From contig OV277872.1 in NCBI GenBank assembly GCA_922989275.2, forward strand, positions 26,490,119-26,554,118: a DNA stretch of 64,000 nt, read 5' to 3'. Positions 48,331-59,308 of the stretch are shown here, in pieces (position 1 is the stretch's first letter; the number at the start of each line of letters is the position of its first letter). This stretch comes from Gari tellinella (Eukaryota > Mollusca > Bivalvia > Cardiida > Psammobiidae). The notes beneath the pieces were generated by a model, which was not told the origin of the DNA, searched no databases, and was given only the letters and a program-made list of their open reading frames with translations. The translations under genes were made by a program, and so were the position numbers.

Positions 48331-48559
48331 CAGACATTTGTGAACTAATTGTAACCAATAATAGTTCATTTGATATATTTGAAATGTAAATAAAGATAGT
48401 TGTTTTTTATGGTATGCAAAAATCTGCACTCATTGACCTTTGACCTCATTTCTGACCTTAATTTGAACTTTTCGACTTTACATCCCCCCCTAGAATTTCT
48501 AAGATATATTCACTGAACACAAATCAGGTGGATGTAACCCGTCTACACGACATGCCATG

Positions 48560-49240
48560 AGGGGTCAAAAACGGTCAGAATGTTGGTAAACTACAGTTCA
48601 TTTCTTGTATTTACTGTCCTTTCTAATATTAAATGATCATTTTGTTAGTACTTATGTATGTTTAACCCATATTAGAATGAGAATAATTTAAGTATGAATG
48701 TGCCAACAGTTTACCAAGGTCCAGTGACTGGAAAAAGTGCTCTATACAAACAGTGTAGATCCAGAATTACCGAGACCCAGACTGACTAGTGTCAGCACTT
48801 TTTGTCATTATACTGTACTATCGTCTGACAGGTTTGATCGTGTCTCTCCAGTTTTCCCGCATCTTTCTCAAACATGTTTTGACATATATGAAGCTGAAAC
48901 TTGGTATATGCACTGCACATTGAGTTAACGTGTTGTCACAACTCATCAACTTCTGTCTTATAATACCACATTTGGGGTGTTTTGATATTTACATCATTCT
49001 ATTGATGTAAACTTTCTTCTTAGAATGCCCCCAGAATGTATCTTTTTGGTGTTAACTAAAAAAATGTCCGACCCAAAATACTAGTAATAGTTTTCTGAGA
49101 ATCGATTTTTCTTCTTCTAAAGTTTAGGTATATATCTTCTTTCTGTCTTATGAAACCACTTTTTTGGGTGTTTCATAGGGATGTTAACATTATTCTAGAA
49201 TGCCCTCAGCATGCACCATTGTGATGTCAATTTTAAGAAA
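48560..49240. other. No gene seen
   Basis: A decayed type-1 left half lies near 48748-48780 (AAACAGTGTAGATCCAG). TTCTGTCTTATxAxACCAC occurs twice (48951 and 49142), indicating a short diverged duplication. Confidence 0.4.
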
Positions 49241-49360
49241 TTTACGGGGGGGACCCCCTACCCCCCATGGGAGGGGTTCCACCCCTCCCAGGAACCCCTC
49301 CCATACCCTCCCCAAGTGTGCCCCCCCCCCCCCCCACTCAGAAATTTCTAGACCCGGCCC
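49240..49360. repeat. G/C-homopolymer-rich repeat end
   Basis: GGGGGGGACCCCCTACCCCC, CCACCCCTCCCAGGAACCCC and a run of about 17 C precede ACTCAGAAATTTCTAGACCC. The minus strand is purine-rich with several G runs, so quadruplex or triplex structure is possible. The overlapping open frames are low complexity. Confidence 0.6.
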
Positions 49361-49594
49361 TGGAAGAAAGTAGGTAATCAATGACTGCTACCTCTGGGCT
49401 GTGTTTCTGTGGATGCTGTGGGTCTAAATGGCAGTTCTGGAGTTGTACCATTGACCTTGTGCCTATCTGGTAGATCTTGCTGGTAGTGATTGCCCAATCG
49501 CTTTGAAACCATTTGGCTAGGGGTCTATGGTGTAATTCTCGGACAGCTTTGTGTTTATGAACTAAGGGTGTACCACGGTCATGGATTATACAAT

Positions 49595-49795
49595 ACTTAA
49601 CCAAACAACACGGAGAGTATTGTTTTAAACATTCGTTTTACGACTTGTGAACTGCTCTCCGGCTCTACACTGAAACAAACAAACAAACAAATTCAACCAA
49701 ACAACATGGAGAGTATTGTTTTAAACATTCGTTTTACGATTTGTGAACTACTCTCCGGCTCTACACTGAAACAAACAAACAAACAAACAAAAAAC
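49595..49795. repeat. ~98-bp tandem duplication
   Basis: AACCAAACAACATGGAGAGT...CTCTCCGGCTCTACACTGAA is present twice in direct orientation with few differences, each ending in (AAAC)n. Within each unit GGAGAGTA and TACTCTCC pair. Confidence 0.8.
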
Positions 49796-49984
49796 ACTCT
49801 GTTTTTAATCATGCCATTGATCTTTTAATTATTTGACTCATTTTAAAAATGATTTTACAAATTTACTATAACAATTTTATTATCTTGGTAATAATATTTA
49901 AAGAATTTCCATGTTTCCATGCATCTCAATATTGTATCATTTTTATTGTGAATGTAGTTATTTGTCTTTATCGCTTTGTAGGTA

Positions 49985-50070
49985 CATTTATATAATTTCA
50001 TGTGAAGCGCTTTTGAACGCACAACTCCTGTGTGAAAAGAGCGTTATATAAATCGGGTATAATAATAATA
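49985..50070 (+). repeat. Retroposon 3' tail with (AAT)n
   Basis: GTGAAGCGCTTTTGAACGCA, GAAAAGAGCGTTATATAAAT and an (ATA)n end; reverse of the copy at 39331. Confidence 0.6.
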
Positions 50071-50149
50071 ATAATATTTTGATGGATATTTAACTGTGTG
50101 GTAATATTCATTTCTTACATAGTCTAAACTTTTCAATTTCACACACAAA

Positions 50150-50695
50150 ATGTAGAAAGCAATACCTGGTAGCTTTCGTCCGAGTACTTCGGACTTCGTC
50201 AGCCAACTGTTCTGACATCTCATTGGGGATTAACACCGCTCGAGGCATTCGTGAGCGATGTTATTGTTGAGTCCCAGATGTGCGGAAGATTGTATCGGCA
50301 TAAGTCCCTGTTTAAGGCTGGTTTGTGAGCTCTTATGTAGATAGATTATTTTACCCCCGTTCAAACCATGAGGGTTCTCTGTCTAGAATAGTCACAGATT
50401 CAAGCGAAACATAATGTCCTGGCGAGTCCTTGTGTATATAGCGTGATACCTCACTTGTACTGGAGCTAGACCGTCGATGCTCCATAAACCTAGCTTTTAA
50501 GTTCCTCTCTGTTTCCCCGATGTAATCCTGGTCACACCGATCTTGTTCATGTCCTTCACATTTGATATGGTAGATTGGGCCACATATGTCCTGTTTCTTA
50601 GATTTGTCTTTGGGATGCACTAGGGTTTGTCTAAGTGTCCTATGGGGCTTAAAGCATACATTTATGCTATGTTTGCCAAGACACAGAATAGTTAA
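50150..50695 (-). pseudogene. Penelope-like element fragment: GIY-YIG endonuclease plus hammerhead-like core
   Basis: The minus frame from about 50690 reads CLGKHSINVCFKPHRTLRQT, then HPKDKSKK, then the GIY-YIG nuclease: GPIYHIKCEG, CDQDYIGETERNLKARFMEH, and SWFERG. One missing base after FERG shifts the frame, after which KIIYLHK and LGLNNN continue to a stop near 50240. These are the marks of the C-terminal nuclease of Penelope-like retroelements, which nicks target DNA. The reverse transcriptase is missing. A hammerhead-like core follows about 40 bases downstream, as in the pLTR of such elements. Confidence 0.85.
50174..50202 (-). ncRNA. Hammerhead ribozyme-like core of the Penelope-like element
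   Basis: Minus strand: CTGACGA, GTCCGA-AGTAC-TCGGAC stem II, GAAA, then GCTACC. The first box has C in place of the fourth-position U of CUGAUGA, so activity may be reduced. Confidence 0.6.
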
Positions 50696-50712
50696 TAATG
50701 GTAAATAGGTAA

Positions 50713-50949
50713 CAGTGGAGAAAACGTTATTCTTTCCCGTTTAAACGCAAACGAAACGCAAACGCATCGCAATAAAAGGACAACATTTAGACAAGTCTGA
50801 CCATTTATGTTAGTCTGAGTGGCAAACGGTTTGGTGCCTTATCAGACGCCGGGTAACCCGTCGTCTGATCTGCTCAAAATTGTTTGGAATTGAAACCATG
50901 ATTTTAGCGTAAACGTGTTTATTGGGAAAGAGTAACATTTTCTCCACTG
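50713..50949. mobile_element. MITE (CAGTGGAGAAAA ends) with type-1 hairpin
   Basis: CAGTGGAGAAAACGTTATTC at the left and AACATTTTCTCCACTG at the right, TA at the right flank. The core at 50827-50880 has TTATCAGACGCCGGGT / ACCCGTCGTCTGATC. Confidence 0.7.
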
Positions 50950-51261
50950 TAAAGAAGGTAACATCGTACACTTTCATACTTGAGATAAGTATGATACTCA
51001 TGCAGCACGAGACCGCTGCGCTAACTTTACTGATATTTTATTCTTTCCCAATAAAGGCATTTATATACAAAACTATTATTTCCATTGCAAACAGGTTGGA
51101 GCCAGATCAGTCGCCGGGTTCCATGAGATGAAGATGTTTTATAACAGGAAGAAAAGTTTCATTAAAATTGATCACAAATTATGGAAAATACGAATGAAAT
51201 TTTAACCTAGCCCGAAAATGACAAGTCACAATGTCATGAATGACATTTGTCTGTTATAGTG

Positions 51262-52027
51262 CGCTCACATTTGCTCTACGGCGGCCGTACGGCGGCCGCA
51301 GAGACGTGAAATCGAGAGAATCTTACGGCGGCCGTAGAGATTCTACGGCGGCCGTGCGGCGGCCGTACGGCAGCCGCACGGCGTATCCCAATATCTTACA
51401 GGCCGTAGAGGTCGCCGTAGAATTATAACGCGGAGTTATAACATTTTTTCATTTCTACGGCGGCCGTAGAAACACACGCTGCAGAGTGGTTCTACGGCTG
51501 CCGTACGGCAGCCGTACGGTCGCCGTACGGCCACCGTGCGGCCGCCGTAACTCGATGGTCAAATTCCCTATTGAGCATTTGTACTTTTGATCATATATGT
51601 AAAACATGAATATTATCTAAAAATGGATTTAGATGTTCTTAAATGCTGTCCAAATGTGTCCTTTGAGTTCATGGTGTTGCTGGACTGATATAAGTTGTGT
51701 TAACATGTAGCAAAACCAAGTTGTGTGGCAGGAACAGCATTTTCGTTGCAAGGTATCTGGTGGTACTTCCACGGCTGCCGTACGGCGGCCGTACGGTCGC
51801 CGTGCGGTCACCGTACGGCAGCCGCACGGCGGCCGTACGTTGGCCAAGATTTTTTAACCCAACCAAAATAAAATCTCGCCGCGCGGCAGCCGCAGCAAAT
51901 GTGAGCGCAACACACGGCGGCCGTAGGAATTCTGCGGCGGCCGGGGAATTGCTACTCGCCGTAGAAATGATAAGCCGTGCGGCCGCCGTGCGGCCGCCGT
52001 ACGGCAGTCGCAGCAAATGTGAGCGAG
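51262..52027. repeat. GC-rich cluster of ACGGCNGCCGT palindromes with inverted ends
   Basis: GCGCTCACATTTGCT at the left is mirrored by AGCAAATGTGAGCGC (51893-51907) and AGCAAATGTGAGCGA (52013-52027). Between them lie roughly twenty ACGGCGGCCGT, ACGGCAGCCGT or GCGGCCGCCGT words in blocks at 51280-51410, 51460-51550, 51770-51840 and 51880-52012. The open frames here are repeat artefacts. The family is unknown. Confidence 0.75.
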
Positions 52028-52065
52028 GCATTAGGCTACCAACTTTCAACACGACATTTGTGCCA

Positions 52066-55000
52066 TGTAGCGGCATGATTTGAAAAAAATTCTAATTGGA
52101 AATCTTTTATCAAATCATGTCAATTTTTTCAAATAATATTTTCACAGTCGACATGATTTGAAAAAAAACATAATTTGAATTTCTTTTACAATTCATGTCG
52201 AAAACCGGCATCTGTAAATTTGATTCAACATGATTTGAAAAAAAAAAAGTTTTTTAAAAAAAAAAGTTTTTACATATGCTGGTATTTAATAGCATGCATA
52301 TATTAAGTATTTATATAAGTGTTTCCGGCAACGCAACACAGTGAATACAGTTGAGTTATTTGAATATGAAATGTCAGTAGAAATAATAGCTTCATAAATG
52401 GCATGCATGTGTATCTCATGGGGCTGCACATTTTGAATGGAAGCATGTCAAGGTCAAGGTCATCCTTGACGGTCAAATATATAGGTGAATGTCATAACTT
52501 CTAAGCCAGTATATATAATTACTTAATAATTGGCATGCACGTGCATCTCATGGAGCTGCACAGGTTGAATGGAGACATGTCAAGGTCAATGTCATCCTTC
52601 AATGTCAAGGGCGGAAAGCCGGGCATAGCGTTGTTTCACAAAAGCATCTTGTTTCTTCTTTGTTTAAGGATGTCTTTTTTTCGAAATTCTACGCACATCC
52701 CCCTAACAGAAAACCCTGGATCTACACATAGATGTGCAGGCAACATGGCAGTTATGGTGTTGTTTGTAAGGTTTGGAGGACAGCGTAAGGTCATGTTGGA
52801 TGGGGGAGGTAATACTGACATGTGGTTGGACTGGCAGGCGGATGAGCGGGTTGGATTTATCAGTTCTCTGATGACGATTTTGAAATCTATTTGTTTTCAT
52901 GCCAGCTGATTATGCATATTTCGTTGAATATCCTCATGGGCGTATGACTTGCTTAAATAAACTGCTATGATGCTTTTCTTAGGTTAATGGTGCGATGATT
53001 GACAGTCCAATAAAATTGAGGATACAGAATGTTTAATAAGGTGTTAGTATACAGTGTAAGGGTTTGGTCCATACTTCTTGAACTGGTACTATGTGCCCTC
53101 ATTAAAAACATATAAACAAACAGGTAAATCTCTTTTACTAAGTTGTCCGATTTTTAATTTGCTTTTGTTTATTTCCGATAGGGTCGGTACTGATTTCCGT
53201 ATATCGATAGAATTTGAAATATCGTATCGTACAACGTTACATTGCGAAATAGTATGAGACCCATTTATAACTGCCAGGTCAATGCAACAGAGCTTAATTT
53301 TCAACTGGACTAGGCAAGGGGTTATTCAATTTAGGTCTAAGCACCACCGGTGTAGCAACATGATTTGAGAAAAAAAAAGATTTTGTTTTTCAAATCATAT
53401 CAACAATATTTTAAATCATGTTTTCACACTTGACATGATTTGAAAAATACCACATCAAACTAGATATTTTTCAAATCCTGATGCTACACACCGGCTCGAA
53501 AGGAGTTGGTCTTCATTTGTAAAAAAACAAAGGCATTTTGTTAATGATGACATTGTTATATCAAACACAGTTAAACAGACGTTAAAGATATATATATTAT
53601 GTATGTTTGGAATGAGAACGAACGGCACATGATGAGATACCGGTACCGGACACAGTATTTCCCCAATAACTTTCTGTACGACAATAGCATTGCATATCAA
53701 AGATAAGCGTACACCTAAAATGGCATTTAAACGTTTGGGTTTATTACAAGATTTAGTCATGTTATTTACGTTTATAATTATTTTGAGAAAAGCAAATTGC
53801 AACAGTAGATCAAACATATCATGTATACAAGGTGTCCCAATATACCTGACGCTACTTTAAAAATTTATAAATCGCATTTTCTTAGTCAATATCAAATACC
53901 AAATACCATTGTAGCAATGGGAATTTGCCAAAGTAGTTCCCGATATTTTGAGACAACCTGTATGTTACAATACTATAAATTATTGAATCGACATGCGGAA
54001 TGGAACATAGTGGATCGCATCAAAGTTTTGTATCCCTTTTTAATACTTTACAAATAGGCCCGAATCTGGTGAGACGCCAAGCAATTCGACGTGTCACTAG
54101 GCTCCAGACTATTTGCCATGTCCATTTTGATGTATATGCCGTAACGGATATATAGATATTATGGAACAGGGAAAATCTAAAATTAATAAATTGCAGTGTA
54201 GTCTCGCATCGAGAAACTGTTCCGCATAATTGGCAAAATCCCGCATACAAGGGGCTGACCATTCACCACATTGTAGGACGACTCGCCTTCTAGATAAAAT
54301 TATAAAATTAAGCAAACTTCGGGGGATTGGGGTCAAACGGCCAATGATGTATAAACATAGGCAACATGTAACCAAGAATTTTTTGTCTTTATATATGAGA
54401 ATTCACCATCGATGCGATTCTGCAGCATACTAACATGTCAACGCAGCTGTACATGCTCATTAATTATGATCATTGCGTATTTTAAGGTTTATACACTTAT
54501 AAACTAGGTTAACCCTTTCATTTTCGAGAGCTGTTTCAGTGCATTTGCAGAAAGAGTAGACACTGGTGAAACAGCTTCAAAAGGAGCTGCTTTATCCGTG
54601 TTGAATCCTTTATACTTTTGCGGTGTTAGGGGTATACGGAAAACTGTGCAGCTCCATGAGATGCAAACGCATGCCAATTATGAAGTAATTCTATCTACTG
54701 GCTCAAAAGTTATGACATTCACCTACATGTAAATATTTGACATTCAAGGACGACCTTGACCTTGACATGCCTCCATTCAAAATGTGCAGCCCAATGAGAT
54801 ACAAATACATGTCATTTATGAATCTTTTATTTCTACTGACTGTCTTATTTCACATTCAATTAACTCAACTATATTCACTGTGTTGCGGTGCCGGAAACAC
54901 TTATATAAATACTTAATATATGCATGCTATTAAATACCAGCCTATGTAAAAACCTTTTTTTAAAAAAACTTTTTTTTCTTCAAATCATGTTGAATCAAAT

Positions 55001-55152
55001 TTACACATGCCGGTTTTAGACATGATTTGTAAAAAAAATTCAAATTATGTTTTTTTTCAAATCATGTCGACTGTGAAAACATGATTTGAAAAAATTGACA
55101 TGATTTGATAAAAATTTTCAAATTAGAAATGTTTTCAAATCATGCCGCTACA
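52066..55152. mobile_element. 3.1-kb element with ~500-bp TIRs and ATGATTTGAAAA repeats
   Basis: TGTAGCGGCATGATTTGAAA at the left is mirrored by TTTCAAATCATGCCGCTACA at the right. The arms continue through CATGTC...TTTGAA blocks, GTTTCCGGCAACGCAACACA/TGTGTTGCGGTGCCGGAAAC-type segments and the TCAAGGTCAAGGTCATCC / GGACGACCTTGACCTTGA segment. The 2-kb centre has short frames without recognised domains, and a smaller MITE. No target duplication is evident. Confidence 0.75.
53348..53497. mobile_element. Nested MITE with CCGGTGTAGCAACATGATTTGA-like ends
   Basis: CCGGTGTAGCAACATGATTT and AAATCCTGATGCTACACACCGG form TIRs around CATGATTTGAAAAA words in both orientations. Same terminal style as the 3.1-kb element that hosts it, so probably a deletion derivative of a related element. 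Confidence 0.65.
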
Positions 55153-56230
55153 GGCAACTCCTGTTTTCTTATAATATGTAAAATACCAAAAATGCTACTA
55201 GCTGCCAGCAGCGGCTTAGTGACATTTACAGAACACTTAAAAAATGTCACCCTAAACGGCCCTAGCGGCGTGCAATGTTAATGTATCAATAAAAAAGTGA
55301 ATTTTAAGCCGCCAAGTTAACATTTTGCGTTTAAATACGATTGGCGTTGATGCCGTTAACGCAGTTACGTTACGTTATTTTGACATATTCGACGGTACAG
55401 ACATGCACGAGCAGTCACCGTATACTCATGGAAACATACGAGCGAGTGTGTGATGACCAAAATGAAAGATTCCGCATACGTGAGTTTTTCATCTGTAGGC
55501 GATGATGACGTTAGTCTCTACACTTCCGGTCAGACAAAATTTCCTCAACACAAGCAGATATTGGCGAACAACATATTGAAATGCGTTGCAGTTGGTGAAA
55601 TAAGATATTGATGTTTGATATTTAGCTTATGTAAACGATTTTAGGGCACCTAGGACGTAAAATGTCAATGACGTTAGCGTGGTATTTCACGTTGGCTCTA
55701 AATACAACAGTTCGAGTGCTCTTGTGATTAGTACAATCCGCATTTTCGACAGGTTAAATGATTTTCTGTTAGGACGATTGGTGACCAACAAATAATCAAA
55801 AGCCGTGTTTACCAATGTCTCCATACACGCTTCGCACGTGCAAAATACCTTAATCGTCGAATTTGGAGGTGTGACGTAACGTAGAGAGAGACTCAAAATT
55901 CAATAATTTTATTCAATGAACATTCAACCTAGTATTTGAAACAAAACTGATTACGTCAGTGTGCCATTTCCTGTTTCGAAATATTTGAGTTTAAAAAGTG
56001 ATCGGTTAGAAGATCATCTGAGTGTATATGATGATGACGTCATGATGACGTCATGACAACGGTGATAACAAACAATGTTGTAAACATTATTCTCTTTGAT
56101 GTTATGGCTGAATGCATGTAACAAAAATGTGACGTGTGTTTTGACGTGATTTTCTTTGAAAAAGGACCTTAGAGGTCGAAATATCAGAAAAGAGCAGTTT
56201 ATATGATATTAATATAAACAACCGTTTCAA
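55153..56230. other. No gene seen
   Basis: Contains GATGATGACGTCATGATGACGTCATG at 56028-56056, a cluster of two CRE-like TGACGTCA palindromes, and a purine tract. No supported exon. Confidence 0.4.
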
Positions 56231-56469
56231 CCCTTTCATGATAAATTTTATCCTGACGTTTTTACACCTTCACTGCCATAGTGTCTTCTGCTTCAATATT
56301 GTTGTCTGCAATATTGTTTCAACGTTAGATTTAAGGCAGCATAACTGATGTAATTTCAAATCAATTGCGAAACAGTTTTGATCCTGATTAGACGCCGCGT
56401 CACGCGGCGTCTAATCAGGATAACAAATGTTTGCACATGCGATTTATTGCACCAATGAGAGTCAAAGTG
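56231..56469. mobile_element. TTAA-type MITE with type-1 hairpin
   Basis: TCAA left, TTAA right; ends CCCTTTCATG and GAGAGTCAAAGTG. The core at 56378-56430 has GATCCTGATTAGACGCCGCG and CGCGGCGTCTAATCAGGAT, perfectly paired although both arms carry TTAG/CTAA in place of TCAG/CTGA. Confidence 0.85.
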
Positions 56470-57000
56470 TTAAGCGAGTCTATGCTGGAATTATTTTTCA
56501 ACAAGCAAATGTTTGATACAAAGCTGTGTTTGATAATGTAATAACCAGAAAGTTATCTGTTCTTCAAAGTCTCTTATCAGGGTCGGAATGAACCATAAAA
56601 CACTACCAGGTATGTTTATTATCATTTTCACATTGTGTATTTGTTAACATTAATATTTCAAAATTCATATAAGAGTCTTATTTATAATCGCACTTCAAAT
56701 CACTTTATCTAAACGGCTATCTCATTAAATTCCACAGTTGCTTATATTTTTAAATCAAGTAAATAAGATACCGGTAATATAGATTAGCATGATACAGCTT
56801 GATATCCTTCAAAACATCTGAGCAACACTTACATGGAAATGCTTTCCAAATGTATTCGTTTGATTAGGCTGTCTGCCAGACGTCGTTATTCTTTACTTTT
56901 TTAAAGCTGGTGACACTGTTTAAACATTATGTCCCATTAGAATGTTATCTCAAATATGTTTATTGATCGTGGACCACAAAATCTACAGCCCAATGATGTA

Positions 57001-57205
57001 CAGAAAGACCTCTCTATTTTTACCGCAAAATTTGGCTTATTGTCAAATGTTTGAGACCTGTGACAGCCTAAAGCAAGGTGAACGTAAAACAGAAAGCTCC
57101 TAAAGAAGCTCTCTGTTTTACGTTCACCTTACTTTAAGATGACACCTGTTTTTTATGCACTCAATTAGCCTTCATTTTATTGGTCGTAATAGAGAGGTTT
57201 CACTG
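57001..57205. mobile_element. MITE, family CAGTRAAACC, with strong type-2 hairpin
   Basis: TA-flanked; ends CAGAAAGACCTCTCTATTTT and AATAGAGAGGTTTCACTG. The core near 57070-57140 has AAGGTGAACGTAAAACAGA paired with TCTGTTTTACGTTCACCTT; both arms differ from the 9931 version in a paired way. Confidence 0.8.
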
Positions 57206-57872
57206 TAGATCTCGGTAAGTAAACGGTGTTGCCTAGGAAGTGTTCGATAGTTCAATCAAAATCTTTTTTCATATCGATGAGGAAGTCGATATCGACAAGG
57301 AAGTCCTCATTGTTTTGATAAAGTAGTTAATTTTCAAATTCTAATGCGTTATTGTATGAAAGGCTTTGCTTTCAGATCCTTTGGCATAGATAAAATATAA
57401 CTCACCAATATTGTGATTAATGACAGATTTAATAAGTTCTTGAGTTCCCCCACCAAGCCAAAATATGACGTTAACACTTCAGCTTGTGACATTGTGACCT
57501 TTATCGTACAAAAATGTCATCGTCTTTAGCAGTTTGCCAAAATTCAGTTAAAACTTCTTATCTTTATTGATTTCAAAATGACAAACAGTGTTTGTCAACC
57601 CCATCTGATCTGGATATGCGCTGTTTTCACGGCACACGTAATCTGCCAGGAACACTGATGGTTAACGCGTATGTGTGATTAGCTTAAAATGTGTAAATTA
57701 GCAACTCTGAACATTGTAAATTCGGAAAAAGTCTTAAATTTTGTTGAACATTGCAGTAACTCCATTTCAAGTGATTCTGCACTGAATGTATCAAAGACAA
57801 TGATGTTTGCATATCAAAACGTTTCTGATAAACAATTTAGGAAATTTCATACAAATTCAGGGTCCAACGTTA

Positions 57873-57993
57873 TGAAGTTTTTAAGTTGAGTCTGAATTCA
57901 TTCTCAAGCAATTTGATTGGTCAGATTTAAACCTTGGCTCAAATCTGACCAATCAAATGTTTGAGAAAGACTTCAGACTCAACTCAAAAGCTT
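57873..57993. repeat. Foldback hairpin
   Basis: TTGAGTCTGAATTCATTCTC...ATTTGATTGGTCAGATTT pairs with AAATCTGACCAATCAAAT...GAGAAAGACTTCAGACTCAA around AAACCTTGGCTC. The open frame 57689-57889 ends inside it and has no known domain. Confidence 0.75.
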
Positions 57994-58886
57994 TAAAACC
58001 TTAGACATTGGCTCTAAAACATTTTCACTCAGATTTAATACACGTTAAAATGTTTCAAGGCCTTCTACATTTTACATTTTGATGGAATTGAATTTTCGTT
58101 AATCTTCTCAAAAGGGGAAATAACAACGTATTTTCTGTTGTATCTTATGCGAAAAAAGGGTGTGTTTTTTACATAAGATATATCTGCTTAATGTTCGTTG
58201 TCATTATATTTCGTGCGTAAATCATAACATTTGCCTGACATTTCAGAAAATATTAATTATTTCTATCTCTATCTTATTTCAAGCGTAGTTTAAAAATTCA
58301 TACCAATATCAGATTGAATCAGACTGACAGCGATAGCGGTTGCTAACAACAAAGTAATCTTATCCAATAAGCTTTTCCGTTACATTTCGTGTTTCGCGAT
58401 TGGTGATTTTCCATCGTACTCGTACCAAAGGTCTTAAAACGTTAAATCAGAAATCATTTAGACCATACTTTGTCAAAGAATGCATTTGTAATAGCCAAAA
58501 TGAAAATAAACTTTTTGATATGGATGATAACTATGGTTTTAACACTTTCACAGGTAATGCAGTTGGCAAAGGTTTATTCTTTTCTGTTTAAATAATACTT
58601 AATAAAAACGCAATGCGATAAATGTAGAAAATGTCCGGTATCAAAAGCTATTCGTGATTCATTAAATTTTTAGAGAAATCCAATTTTGATCCTGTTCAGA
58701 CACCGACTAATCCGGTGTCTGATCTAGCTCGAAAAACTTTGAAATGGGCATAACTGTTTTATCTAAAACGCGTTTATTGTGAACGAATAACGTATTATCT
58801 ACTGTTGAATGCACTTATTATATTTCAGTTGTGATTATTGGTACCCAGGTTGAATGCTAAAAGGGTATATCATATTGCTTACTTAA

Positions 58887-59125
58887 CCTTTTCGGCGCCG
58901 AAGTCGCATAAAGTCGACTATGCAAACAGTTTGGATCCAGATCATACGCCGCATAACGTGGCGTCTGATCAGGATCCAAACTTTTTGACGTTCGTATCGA
59001 CATTGCTGAAGTCATACTACCTTTAATCTGACTGTGAAATTACCTCGCAGACAATTATACTGAATCAGACGACAATAAAGCGGTGAAGGTGTAAAAATCT
59101 CCCGATAAATTTTGCTCTTGAAGGA
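58887..59125. mobile_element. TTAA-type MITE with type-1 hairpin
   Basis: Perfect TTAA flanks; ends CCTTTTCGGCGCC and CTCTTGAAGGA. The core at 58920-58988 has GTTTGGATCCAGATCATACG and CGTCTGATCAGGATCCAAAC. A separate hairpin copy at 58686-58735 has paired changes (GACACCG/CGGTGTC). Confidence 0.8.
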
Positions 59126-59256
59126 TTAACCTTTTCGCTGCTATTATATCGTATATACCGGTGTAACACCGTCGCTGCCATATTATCGTCTGCTTATATG
59201 TTACAATAGAAATATATGGAGTAAAGTATTAATCAGCGTCAATAATTTGCTATTCT

Positions 59257-59308
59257 GATGAAAATTATGTGGATGTTACTTGTGTGTGTGTTACATGCTA
59301 TAATATCA
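59257..59308 (+). CDS. Possible signal-peptide exon of gene C (uncertain)
   Basis: ATG at 59257 opens MKIMWMLLVCVLHAIIS followed directly by the donor-like GTAAGC. It looks like a signal peptide and lies 0.8 kb before the first firm gene C exon. It would end in phase 2, whereas that exon enters in phase 0, so an intermediate exon would be needed or the match is accidental. Confidence 0.25.

Larger units (their letters stand above)
42587..48559. mobile_element. 6-kb element with ~190-bp TIRs enclosing a FEN1/PIN-like pseudogene
   Basis: The left end CATGGCATGTCGTGTAGACG is mirrored by CGTCTACACGACATGCCATG. Homology of the arms runs through ATTCTAGGGGGGG/CCCCCCCTAGAAT, AAGGTCAGAAAT/ATTTCTGACCTT and GGGTGCAGATTTT/AAAATCTGCACT with diverged spacers. 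Inside are a TTAGCTC-repeat copy, a broken ORF, an R1 insertion and a 172-bp satellite. No target duplication is evident. Whether the arms bound one transposon or are two separate insertions is inference. Confidence 0.55.

Noticed and set aside
51240..52083. Arg/Pro-rich open frames in several frames
   Set aside because: They follow the GC-rich palindromic repeat in all frames and have no start, splice or domain support.
52535..52909. 124-codon frame as a transposase of the 3.1-kb element
   Set aside because: It begins within the repeated arm, and shows no catalytic motif or similarity that I can recognise.
58400..58591. 63-codon frame with GTAATG near its end, as an exon
   Set aside because: No signal peptide, no recognised domain and no good acceptor.
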